In this document: positions 8,625 through 16,489 of the stretch, one piece after another
Position numbering within the stretch: the first letter of the stretch is position 1
Layout: every line of letters starts with the position of its first letter
Assembly (NCBI RefSeq): GCF_900109265.1
Contig: NZ_FNZM01000012.1
Location: 124,001-188,000, forward strand
Length of the DNA stretch: 64,000 bases
Direction: 5' to 3'
DNA from: Paraburkholderia tropica
GTDB lineage: Bacteria > Pseudomonadota > Gammaproteobacteria > Burkholderiales > Burkholderiaceae
The notes under the pieces: model-generated
What the model saw: the letters and a program-made list of their open reading frames with translations, nothing else
What the model was told of the DNA's origin: nothing
Database searches by the model: none
Position numbers and translations under genes: made by a program

Positions 8625-9620
8625 TCATTCGGGGATTGAGCGCGCAATCGTCGGCAGCAGTCCCGCCTCGCGGGCGATATGGAAAAGCCCGCATTCGGTG
8701 GTGCCGTGCAGAATGCCCGCATCGGGCGCGCCGATTCGATGGAGCGCCGTCCGATAGCGTTCGCACAGGTTTTCTGCGCCGATCAAACCGAGTTTCCAGT
8801 CGTCCAGTGTCGATCCCTGGCTTGCCAGATGACTCGACAGCCCCGCGAGTTCATGTCCGATCAGCAAACCCGATAAATAATCGGATTGCTGTTCGGGTCG
8901 CAGTTCGCCGGTGAGTCCGAGCGTGCGGGTACTGAAGATGGTCGACAGCATGCCGGTTGCGCCCGCATGCACGGCCATGTCGATACCACGCAGGAAGGCG
9001 TCGTCGTCGCGGCCTCCGCTCGGATGCATCGTGCGGCCGAGGATGGTGTAGTCGCGCAACACGGCGAATACTTCGCCGGTCATGAAGGTGAGGAAGCGTT
9101 CGAGATAGCCGTCGACCACGAACGCCCATTTCGCGTGCGTGCCAGGCAAGCCGATCAGCGTCTTGCCGCCAGCGCCCAGCGCCGGATGTGCGGTCAGCGC
9201 GCCGAAGATTTGCGTTTCCTCTCCGCGCATCACGTTAGGGAACGCGCCGCGTTCGATGATGCCCGGCACGATATGGACCAGCGTGCCGCGTGACGGCACA
9301 ACCGTCTTTAACGCGCCGATTAGCGGCGCGCTGTTCGCGGGCGCCGCAATATAAGGCGCCTCCGCCCAGCCTTGCGCGCTGCCGACCATGCCGGCCGCGA
9401 TCACCGGCACGGCGCTCGCATTCAGCCAGTCGCCGCATATCGATTCGAATACGTCGTCGAAGCCGCCCGACTCGCGCGGCTTCGGCAAATGCATGATGCC
9501 GCAGGCAGAGTGCCGGGAATCGAGCACGCGACCCGACACGTCGAACAGATAGGCGCGTAGCGACGACGTGCCCCAATCGAGCCCGATCACCGCGGGCGTT
9601 TCGGTGGATTGAATGTCCAT
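8625..9620 (-). CDS. dgoK: 2-dehydro-3-deoxygalactonokinase
   Basis: 331-residue sugar-acid kinase of the DgoK family (ASKHA fold). It phosphorylates 2-dehydro-3-deoxy-D-galactonate with ATP to the 6-phosphate, the step before aldol cleavage in D-galactonate breakdown. The phosphate-1 motif of the fold is near the N-terminus (GLDWGTSSLRAYLFD), and the family segments AAGMVGSAQGW and GAFPNVMRGEETQIFGAL follow. Here the partner aldolase gene immediately downstream is only a fragment, so the product must be cleaved by an enzyme encoded elsewhere. It is the last intact gene of the minus-strand run that starts with the GntR regulator. Confidence 0.9.
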   Translation of the reverse strand: MDIQSTETPAVIGLDWGTSSLRAYLFDVSGRVLDSRHSACGIMHLPKPRESGGFDDVFESICGDWLNASAVPVIAAGMVGSAQGWAEAPYIAAPANSAPLIGALKTVVPSRGTLVHIVPGIIERGAFPNVMRGEETQIFGALTAHPALGAGGKTLIGLPGTHAKWAFVVDGYLERFLTFMTGEVFAVLRDYTILGRTMHPSGGRDDDAFLRGIDMAVHAGATGMLSTIFSTRTLGLTGELRPEQQSDYLSGLLIGHELAGLSSHLASQGSTLDDWKLGLIGAENLCERYRTALHRIGAPDAGILHGTTECGLFHIAREAGLLPTIARSIPE

Positions 9621-9756
9621 GCCTGTTTCCTGCTACATAAATCCTGGCCCGGACACTTCGTATCGCCGCGCGGATTGCAAGCGCCGAAGTGCATGGGGCG
9701 CATTGACAATGCACGGTGCGCGCGCTTGCTGCGGTGCGCCTCACCGTGCATCGACG

Positions 9757-10485
9757 CTATGCCGCGAGATAGCCGCCGTCGACGGCCACGATCGCCGCCG
9801 TCATGAACGACGCGGCGGGCGTACAGAGAAACAGTGCGACCTGAGCCACTTCGTCGGGCGAACCCCAGCGAGCAAGCGGCGTTCTGCCGAGAATGGCCTG
9901 CGAGCGGCTATCGTCGTTTTGCAGCGCCTGGGTCAGCGGCGTGGCGATCCAGCCGGGCGCGACGGCATTGACGCGAATGCCGTCCGCCGCATAAGCAATC
10001 GCCAGCGACTTGGTCAATTGCGCGACCGCGCCCTTGCTCGCGCTATAGGCGGGCACGAGACCGCCGCCGAAAAAGCTCAGCATCGACGCCGTATTGACAA
10101 TGCAGCCCGACGATTGCTTGAGCAACGCGCGCGCGGCCGCGCACACCCGCATGGTGCCGTTCAGGTTGATGTCGAGAACCTTTTCGAATACCTCGACCTG
10201 GTGTTCGTCGCCGCGCCGGATCACGCCGGCACAATTCACCACGATATCCAGACGCTCGAAGCGGCCGAGCACCGCATTCACCTCGTCGGTCGAACACACA
10301 TCCAGCGTGACCTGTTCGACCGTCCTGGCGAGCGTGTCGGCCGTATCGGCGGGCGGCGGCAATCCCGCCGCGAAAACCTTTGCACCGAGTTGCGCAAGGC
10401 CGTTGGCGATCGCGGCGCCGATACCGGTTCGTCCACCTGTCACCAGCGCGACTTTTCCTTCGAGCAGTCCTTCTTTGAACGTCAT
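9757..10485 (-). CDS. SDR-family oxidoreductase (KduD-like)
   Basis: 242-residue classical short-chain dehydrogenase. The cofactor motif is TGGRTGIGAAIA, followed by NCAGVIRRG, a catalytic Ser in NTASMLSFF and Tyr-Lys in YSASKGA, and the C-terminal VDGGY. The overall shape resembles 2-deoxy-D-gluconate 3-dehydrogenase (KduD) and related sugar-acid dehydrogenases, so oxidation of a secondary hydroxyl of a sugar acid is likely. It is clearly related to the SDR at 21785-22537 in the same region, suggesting two dehydrogenases for related intermediates. The exact substrate is not readable. Confidence 0.87.
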   Translation of the reverse strand: MTFKEGLLEGKVALVTGGRTGIGAAIANGLAQLGAKVFAAGLPPPADTADTLARTVEQVTLDVCSTDEVNAVLGRFERLDIVVNCAGVIRRGDEHQVEVFEKVLDINLNGTMRVCAAARALLKQSSGCIVNTASMLSFFGGGLVPAYSASKGAVAQLTKSLAIAYAADGIRVNAVAPGWIATPLTQALQNDDSRSQAILGRTPLARWGSPDEVAQVALFLCTPAASFMTAAIVAVDGGYLAA

Positions 10486-10584
10486 ATGAGTTCCGGAATC
10501 AAGGGGGTCTGGTTTTAAATCGACATTATTTGCACTACTACGCGTTTTGAATAAAATCGTGTAGCGACGTTCGAAATAAGCCGA

Positions 10585-11112
10585 TCAGCGAATGAATTGA
10601 TCGACGTAGTCCTCACCCAGACCGACCGAAGCATAGTGCTTTCTGCACATATCGATCTTCGTAAAGACGTCTTCGTAGCCGGTGTAATTGCCGTAAGGAT
10701 CGCAATAGAACATCACGCCATTCACCTGAAAATAGGTAATCATTTCTTCAACGTCGTCCGGCACGTAGAGCGTATGGGTCTCGCCCGGCGGCTCGTAGAC
10801 GTAGCTGCCTTCGGTGGCGGTCCACTCGTGCTCCAGATACTTCCAGCGCCCCTTCAACACCATGCCGTGCACGCCCTGCGGATGGCGATGGCGGCTCAGC
10901 ACGCCCGACTTGCGCACGCGCAGCAGGTTCATCCAGTAACCCTGCGAGGCGTTCAGGCAGAGCGGACGAAACGAGACGTTCTCCGCCTGCGGCACCCATA
11001 CGCGCTCGTCGTCGGGGATGGCGAAGGGCACGACGACCTCTTTCTGGGCCTCCTTGGGAAATGGCAACTGGTACGGCATCATGGGGGAATACTTCTCGAT
11101 GATTTCCGGCAT
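10585..11112 (-). CDS. Cupin of the 2,4'-dihydroxyacetophenone dioxygenase family
   Basis: 175-residue single-domain cupin. The metal-binding region is visible: the first cupin motif RHRHPQGVHGMVLKG and the second motif PPGETHTLYV, which together supply three or more histidines. The overall pattern (YWMNLLRVRKSG, then a WKYLEHEW strand) matches the dioxygenase family named after 2,4'-dihydroxyacetophenone dioxygenase, an Fe(II) C-C cleaving enzyme. In a sugar-acid cluster it is more probably an isomerase, or a dioxygenase of a different keto compound. The ATG at 11112 is chosen for GGAG 7 nt upstream; the frame could extend 11 codons further but without support. Confidence 0.78.
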   Translation of the reverse strand: MPEIIEKYSPMMPYQLPFPKEAQKEVVVPFAIPDDERVWVPQAENVSFRPLCLNASQGYWMNLLRVRKSGVLSRHRHPQGVHGMVLKGRWKYLEHEWTATEGSYVYEPPGETHTLYVPDDVEEMITYFQVNGVMFYCDPYGNYTGYEDVFTKIDMCRKHYASVGLGEDYVDQFIR

Positions 11113-11178
11113 GGTAGTGCTCCGTTGTGGCTTTTTCGGGGACAATCAAGCGCCGACATTCGATAAGCCGACGCCGCT

Positions 11179-12447
11179 TTACAGCGTCGCGCCTTTGTCG
11201 GCATGGCAGGTATCGCGTTCAGACTTCGAGGGGGTGAATTTGCGCGGGAGTGTGTCGATCAGCGCCCCGGCAACGGCGCCCGCCTGTCCAGCGTGATGGC
11301 TGCGATGACGCACGGCATCGCGATTGGCGCGCAGCTCGTCGATCGACCGCATGCCCATCAGGGCAAGCGTCAATTCGGTTTCCGTGCGCAGCAATTCGAT
11401 CGCCTGGCTCACGCCCTTGCGCCCGGCCGCGCCGAGTCCGTAGGCATAGGCGCGTCCGAGCAGCACGGCGTCCGCGCCCAGGCCGATTGCCTTGACGATA
11501 TGACTGCCGCGCCGAATGCCGCTGTCGAGCAACACCTCCGCGCGCCCGGCGACAAACCGTGCAATGTCCGGCAGCACGGAAATCGACGAGCGCGCGCCAT
11601 CGAGTTGACGTCCACCGTGATTGGACACGCAGACGCCATCCGCGCCGCCATCGAGCGCGCGGCTCGCATCCTCGACGGACAGCACGCCCTTCACCACCAG
11701 CTTGCCTGGCCATTGCTCGCGCAGCCACGCGAGATCGGCCCAGTTCATGCCAGGGTCCACGTTGCCGGACAGGTAAGCGGCCTGCGCCATCAGGCTGCGC
11801 GGCACCCCGGCCTTGCCCTTCACGTTGCCGAGCGTCAGCCTGCCGTTCAGCCCCATGCGCAGACACCAAGCGGGCCGCGACAGCAGATCGAGCACGGTGC
11901 CGAGTTTCAGCGACGAAGCGGTGCGAAATCCGTTGCGCGTATCGCGTTCCCGCACGGAAGACACGTTGGTGTCGGCGGTCAGGAACAGCGTGGTCACGCC
12001 AACCTGCCAGGCGCGCTGGACAATTTCGGTTGCCAGCTCGCGATCCTTGAAGACATACAACTGCATCGCGAGACCGCGCGGCATCACCGCGCCGACCTCC
12101 TCGATCGAGTTGATCGAAAAGGTCGACAAACACATCGGGATATCGGCTTGTGTCGCCGCCCTCGCCGCCTGCACTTCGCCGTTCGGCCAGAACGATCCGG
12201 CGAATCCCACAGGGGCGAGCATCGCGGGCATCGAGTAGCGCGCGCCGAGGATGTCGCTCGACAGATCGCGTTTCGAAAGATCGACGAGCACACGCTGCTC
12301 GAGCGTCCACTCATCGAAGTCTTCGGTGTTGCTCGCCAGCGTGCGTTCTGAAAACGCACCGCCGTCGATATAGTCGAAGAACATGCGTGGCAACTTGCGC
12401 CGTGCCTGCCGACGCAGATCCTCAATATTGGAGATGGTCATGGGCAC
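11179..12447 (-). CDS. FMN-dependent alpha-hydroxy-acid oxidase/dehydrogenase (LldD family)
   Basis: 422-residue flavoprotein of the glycolate oxidase / L-lactate dehydrogenase family, a TIM barrel that oxidises L-2-hydroxy acids to 2-oxo acids. Key elements are FFDYIDGGAFSE at the N-terminus, the FMN-contacting MQLYVF and TADTNVSSVRERD region, the conserved Lys (KLVVKGVLS), the catalytic SNHGGRQLDG with its His and Arg, and the phosphate-binding LLDSGIRRGSHIVKAI. About 40 residues after the barrel are variable. It lies 9 bp after the epimerase gene, so they are co-transcribed. A sugar-derived hydroxy acid is a likely substrate, but lactate cannot be excluded. Confidence 0.88.
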   Translation of the reverse strand: MPMTISNIEDLRRQARRKLPRMFFDYIDGGAFSERTLASNTEDFDEWTLEQRVLVDLSKRDLSSDILGARYSMPAMLAPVGFAGSFWPNGEVQAARAATQADIPMCLSTFSINSIEEVGAVMPRGLAMQLYVFKDRELATEIVQRAWQVGVTTLFLTADTNVSSVRERDTRNGFRTASSLKLGTVLDLLSRPAWCLRMGLNGRLTLGNVKGKAGVPRSLMAQAAYLSGNVDPGMNWADLAWLREQWPGKLVVKGVLSVEDASRALDGGADGVCVSNHGGRQLDGARSSISVLPDIARFVAGRAEVLLDSGIRRGSHIVKAIGLGADAVLLGRAYAYGLGAAGRKGVSQAIELLRTETELTLALMGMRSIDELRANRDAVRHRSHHAGQAGAVAGALIDTLPRKFTPSKSERDTCHADKGATL

Positions 12448-12456
12448 GCGATTCCG

Positions 12457-13368
12457 TCATGTCCGCTCGACGTGCAGATACGCGTCGTCTTCCGGCTGAT
12501 AGCCGAGATAGCGGATGGCATCGCTCAAATCCCAATCCATGCCCGCGTTATTCGACACGCCATTCACGATGATGGCCGGTGCCGGCCATTCGTCGCTGGG
12601 CGCGAGCACCGAGCGAATGAACAACTGGTCGAGATCGCGATTGGACAGCCACATGTTGCGGAACCACCGCAGCGTGCGACGCGCCGCTTCGTCCAGCTCG
12701 GTCGTATCCGAGGTCGAAGCGGGCGAGCCGGAATGCGTGATGTCGCGCGCGTTGTTGTCGCCGGTCAGCGCCCAGCCGACCCGTATCGACACCGTACTCA
12801 AACGTCCTTCGGACAACTCAGCAATGGAGGCGCAAAGTTTTTCGCCCATGACTTTTGCGGTGCCGTACGCGAGCGAATGCAATTCGCGCTTGCCGTCGTG
12901 CCAGCGCGTGCCGGGCGCCGTGGCGATCCGGGTCGTCAAGCGCCCCGGCCCCATCTGTTGCGCCAGCGGCTCGTCCTTGTACGCGCCCATCGTATGATTC
13001 GACGACGCGAACACGAAGCGGCCAACGCCGGCGCGCACGCATTCCATCAACAGATTTTGCGTCATGTCGTAGGACGCCATGGACTCGAGCCACGACGAAT
13101 CCGGAACGGGATTCAAGGCGGCAAAGTGGATGACCGCGTCCACCTCGTTCATCGCCTCGGTCCATTCGCCGGCGCGTTGCGTGAGGTCGCCGCGCACCAG
13201 CCGCAGACGCTTGCGCGCGTGCTCCGAGAACTTCGAATAGTCGCCGCTGCGGTCGATGCCGATGACCTGCTCGCACCAGTCGGCGCGCGTGAGCGCTTCG
13301 ACCACTTTCTGTCCGAGGTTGCCGCCGGCACCCGTGACCATGATCTTGCGGGGCATAGTGTGATTCAC
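12457..13368 (-). CDS. NAD-dependent epimerase/dehydratase, uronate-dehydrogenase-like
   Basis: 303-residue extended SDR. The N-terminal Rossmann motif is VTGAGGNLGQKVVEAL, the catalytic SSNHTMGAY and YGTAKVMGEK supply the Ser and Tyr-Lys pair, and IRVGWALTG follows. The SSNH-x-x-G-x-Y segment resembles uronate dehydrogenases, which oxidise galacturonate or glucuronate to the aldarolactone with NAD. That would fit the lactonase gene just upstream, since a lactone is the product. Because the protein is about 35 residues longer than typical Udh and the match is partial, I treat it as an aldose or uronate dehydrogenase of unproven specificity. Confidence 0.8.
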   Translation of the reverse strand: MNHTMPRKIMVTGAGGNLGQKVVEALTRADWCEQVIGIDRSGDYSKFSEHARKRLRLVRGDLTQRAGEWTEAMNEVDAVIHFAALNPVPDSSWLESMASYDMTQNLLMECVRAGVGRFVFASSNHTMGAYKDEPLAQQMGPGRLTTRIATAPGTRWHDGKRELHSLAYGTAKVMGEKLCASIAELSEGRLSTVSIRVGWALTGDNNARDITHSGSPASTSDTTELDEAARRTLRWFRNMWLSNRDLDQLFIRSVLAPSDEWPAPAIIVNGVSNNAGMDWDLSDAIRYLGYQPEDDAYLHVERT

Positions 13369-13372
13369 GGTG

Positions 13373-14473
13373 TCATTCTCCCTGGATAAATTCGAGGCAC
13401 ACTGCGGTGGGAATCGGATAGGTGTAGCCGGTGTCGTTCAAGGCACCCGTCTGCGCATCGATCGCATACACGCGGATGAAACCGTCATCCTGCGCGGCAG
13501 CCAGTAGATACTTTCCGTCGGGTGAGATCGCCAGATCGCGGGGCGTGCGCCCGCCCAGACTCCAGCTGCCGACCGGCGTGAGCGTGCCCGCGGCCTCGTC
13601 GATGCGCGCGCAAAAGATCGAGTCATGTCCGCGATTGCCCACGTAGACGAATTTGCCCGAGGGATGCAGCCGCATGCCGCCCGCACCGCTTTCGCCGCCG
13701 AAGTCTTCGGGCAGGCTGGACACTTCGCAGACGAGTTCTGCGGCGTGGTCCGCGAGCCGGTACATCCGCACGGTCGACGCGAGTTCGTAGTTGGCGAGCA
13801 GATGCTTGCCGGACGCCGTGAACACGAGATGACGCGGACCGGCGCCGGGCGCGGCATCGAGAAACCGGTCCGGCGTCTTGATGACCTTGCTTGCGTCGAG
13901 CGCATGGCGCACGACGCCATCGACGCCGAGATCGGCCAGATACAGATGGCGACGGTCCGGACTGAACACCGCGCAATGAGCATGCGGCGCCTCCTGACGC
14001 GCGGCGTTCGGGCCGCTGCCTTCACGTTCGAGCACGACCGGCTCGCCCGCCGGCACGCCATTCGCATCGAGCCTGTAGGCGAGCACTTCGCCGCTCAGAT
14101 AATTCGATGCGAGCAGCAAGGCCAGTTCTTCGTCCACGGCGACGTGACACGGCCACGCGCCCGGCGTCGACAGATCGCCGAGCAGTGTGAGCGAGCGACC
14201 GGCCGCATCGACTTCATACGTGCTCACGCCTGGGCCGTCCTCGGCGTTCACTTCGCGAACCGCATACAGGCGGCGGCCATCCTTCGATAGCGTGAGATAC
14301 GACGGATTCGCCGCGCGCTCGACCGCGCGTTCGCTCAAGCGGCCAGTCGATGCGTCGAAATCCAGCAGATAAATGCCTGCGCCCTTGCCCTCCACATGCG
14401 GCATGGGCAAGGTATAAGTGCCCACCGCCAGCGTGCACGTACTGCCCGCGTCCTTGTTCACGTTTGTCTCCAT
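13373..14473 (-). CDS. Lactonase-family beta-propeller protein (YbhE/Pgl type)
   Basis: 366-residue protein of the seven-bladed propeller lactonase family typified by E. coli YbhE, which hydrolyses 6-phosphogluconolactone. Repeated blade motifs are visible: NPSYLTLSKDGRRLYAVRE, HCAVFSPDRRHLYLADLG, RHLVFTASGKHLLANYE, MRLHPSGKFVYVGNRGHD and RDLAISPDGKYLLAAAQDD. No signal peptide is present, so it is cytoplasmic. It is 4 bp from the downstream epimerase gene. In this setting it likely opens the sugar lactone made by one of the neighbouring dehydrogenases rather than serving central metabolism. Confidence 0.86.
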   Translation of the reverse strand: METNVNKDAGSTCTLAVGTYTLPMPHVEGKGAGIYLLDFDASTGRLSERAVERAANPSYLTLSKDGRRLYAVREVNAEDGPGVSTYEVDAAGRSLTLLGDLSTPGAWPCHVAVDEELALLLASNYLSGEVLAYRLDANGVPAGEPVVLEREGSGPNAARQEAPHAHCAVFSPDRRHLYLADLGVDGVVRHALDASKVIKTPDRFLDAAPGAGPRHLVFTASGKHLLANYELASTVRMYRLADHAAELVCEVSSLPEDFGGESGAGGMRLHPSGKFVYVGNRGHDSIFCARIDEAAGTLTPVGSWSLGGRTPRDLAISPDGKYLLAAAQDDGFIRVYAIDAQTGALNDTGYTYPIPTAVCLEFIQGE

Positions 14474-14552
14474 GTTTTATTCGTTTCCGGCGAACCGGCA
14501 GTCCCGCTGCCCGGCTTCTTCTGGCCGGTGCGCGGAACAGGCGTGCTGCCGC

Positions 14553-15248
14553 CTACAACACGCCGCCGCTGTTGCGAATGTTGTTGATCATCTTTTCGCG
14601 CGTCGAAGCCAGATGCTGACGAATGGCGCGCGCCGCCGCCGCGTCGTCTTTCGCCACGACCGCTTCGAGAATCGCGAGGTGCTCCGTATGCACGCGACGA
14701 GGCGGCACGAGAGGCCGATAGAAATGGCTGCGCATGATGTGCATATAGATGTTGAGATTTTCGTAGCTGGTCTTCAGGCGCTGATTCGCGCACGCGTCGA
14801 TCAATGCGTTGTGGAATCCCGCATCGGCGACGGAAAACGCCGTGTAGTCGCGGAACTCGTCGTTCGACATGAAGCCGCTCATCTCCTCGATCAGCGACTG
14901 CATGCGCGCCGTCACCGCCGCGCTTTCCGGGCTGTGAATCACCTGGTAAGCCGCGAACAGCTCGAGCGCCTCGCGCACCTGAAAGATCTCGTTCGCATCC
15001 TGCTCGGTGATGCCCTTGACGAACGTGCCGCGCCGCGCCCGCACTTCGACGAGGCCATCGGTCGCGAGCCGCTTGATGGCGTCGACCACCGGCGTGCGGC
15101 TGACCTGCAGCTCGGCGGCGACCTCTTCCACGTTGATCTGCTCATCGATCTTGATGGCGCGGCTCAGGATGCGGGCCCGCACCGCGTCGTACACCTGATC
15201 GGTCAGATGGGTATGCGTGATGGGCGTAAACACGCGATTCATTTGCAC
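14553..15248 (-). CDS. GntR-family transcriptional regulator (FadR/FCD subgroup)
   Basis: 231-residue regulator with an N-terminal winged helix-turn-helix (DQVYDAVRARILSRAIK, then EVAAELQVSRTPVVDAIKRL) and an all-helical FCD ligand domain (about residues 85-225, with FQVREALELFAAY and the metal-site histidines in the HNALIDA and HLAIL regions). It is first in the minus-strand run and divergent from the second sugar ABC operon. Two ATGT...ACAT palindromes lie in the shared gap, one over a predicted -10 box, so it probably represses both directions until a sugar acid binds. Confidence 0.88.
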   Translation of the reverse strand: MQMNRVFTPITHTHLTDQVYDAVRARILSRAIKIDEQINVEEVAAELQVSRTPVVDAIKRLATDGLVEVRARRGTFVKGITEQDANEIFQVREALELFAAYQVIHSPESAAVTARMQSLIEEMSGFMSNDEFRDYTAFSVADAGFHNALIDACANQRLKTSYENLNIYMHIMRSHFYRPLVPPRRVHTEHLAILEAVVAKDDAAAARAIRQHLASTREKMINNIRNSGGVL

Positions 15249-15283
15249 TGCTCCTTTCGATTCGGTTGCGACGAGCCGTCGCA

Positions 15284-15321
15284 GATGTCGTTGACATCAA
15301 CATCTAACATGTGACATATTA
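15284..15321 (+). promoter_or_regulatory. Promoter of the second sugar ABC operon with GntR-type operators
   Basis: TTGACA at 15291-15296 and CATATT at 15315-15320 form a plausible sigma-70 promoter with an 18-bp spacer, about 75 bp before the binding-protein gene. Over the -10 box lies TAACATGTGACATATTA (15305-15321), a 17-bp palindrome with one mismatched pair. A second inverted repeat (GATGT-N5-ACATC, 15284-15298) covers the -35 box. The layout suits repression by the divergent GntR regulator; binding is inferred. Confidence 0.6.
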
Positions 15322-15393
15322 CACTACACGAAGAACGCTGCCAAGCAGCGCACAGAACACATAAGACGCAGGACAACCTGGAGAGAGACATCC

Positions 15394-16470
15394 ATGAAAC
15401 AACGAAAAACTTCGTTCAGCCGCGCTATCGTCGCGGCCGCGCTTGCCCTCGCGGGCGTCGCCGCTCATGCAGCCGAGCCCGTTTTGATGCCGGGGGCCAT
15501 CGTACGCGAAGGCAACAATCCGCTGAGCGCGCCGAACCAGTTCAAGAAAGCGCCGCCGTGGCGCATCGGTTTCAGCATCTGGGGTTTCGGCAACACCTGG
15601 ATGACGCAGATGGTCCACGAGACCGACGCGGAAGCCGCGAAACACAAGGAAATCGGCAAGATCATTTTCGCCGACGCCAATTCCAAGCCCGCCAAGCAGA
15701 TCGCCGACATCGAGGACATGATTGCGCAGAAGGTCGATGCGATCATCGTCGCGCCGGTGTCCTATACGGCGCTGACGCCCGTGATCAAGAAGGCCGTCGC
15801 CGCGGGCATTCCCGTGATCGTGCATTCGACGGAAATCGAAACCGACGCCTACACCACCGAAATTCAGGGCGAGGCGCTGTACTTCGGCGAGGTCGGCGGC
15901 AAATTCCTCGTCGACACGCTGCACGGCAAGGGCAATATCTGGGTGCTGCGCGGCCAGGCGGGCATCGCTGCCGACACCATGCGCTACGAAGGTCTGCGCA
16001 AGGCGCTCGCGGGATCGAACATCAAGATCGCTTCCGAGCAATATGGAGACTGGTCTTACAACAAGGGCAAGCAGGTTTGCGAGTCCTTGATGCTCAGTAA
16101 TCCTAACCCCGATGGCATCTGGTCCTCCGGCGGCGACATGAGCCGTGCGTGCATCGAAGTGTTCAAGGAATTCGGCAAGCCCGTTCCGCCCATCACCGGC
16201 GAAGGCAATAACGGCTTCATGCGCGCATGGAAGGACAGCGGCGCGAACGCCACGGCTGCCGTCTTCCCGTCCGAACAGGGCGCGGCGGGCATTCGCGCCG
16301 CCGTTGCGTTGCTCAGCGGCGAATCGCTGCACAAGCACTACGTATTGCGCCCGGCGCCGATCACCAAGGCTAATTTCGCGCAGTTCTACCGGCCCGACCT
16401 GAACGACAACTACTGGGCGCCAAGCGCGCTCTCCGCAGCCGACCTCAAAAAGTACTACGGCTCGAAGTAG
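15394..16470 (+). CDS. Sugar ABC transporter periplasmic binding protein (CUT2 type)
   Basis: 358-residue periplasmic binding protein. Residues 1-26 are a Sec signal peptide (MKQRKTSFSRAIVAAALALA, cleavage near AHA-A). An unusual 30-residue stretch with KKAPPWRIGFSIWGFGNTW precedes the N-lobe, followed by KVDAIIVAPVSYTALTPVIK and the C-lobe segment DGIWSSGGDMSRACIEVF. This fold binds sugars or sugar acids. It starts an operon with one ATPase and two permeases. Aromatic residues in the N-terminal segment could form part of the ligand pocket, but the ligand is unknown. Confidence 0.9.
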   Translation: MKQRKTSFSRAIVAAALALAGVAAHAAEPVLMPGAIVREGNNPLSAPNQFKKAPPWRIGFSIWGFGNTWMTQMVHETDAEAAKHKEIGKIIFADANSKPAKQIADIEDMIAQKVDAIIVAPVSYTALTPVIKKAVAAGIPVIVHSTEIETDAYTTEIQGEALYFGEVGGKFLVDTLHGKGNIWVLRGQAGIAADTMRYEGLRKALAGSNIKIASEQYGDWSYNKGKQVCESLMLSNPNPDGIWSSGGDMSRACIEVFKEFGKPVPPITGEGNNGFMRAWKDSGANATAAVFPSEQGAAGIRAAVALLSGESLHKHYVLRPAPITKANFAQFYRPDLNDNYWAPSALSAADLKKYYGSK

Positions 16471-16489
16471 TCAAGCGGGAGTCATTCGC

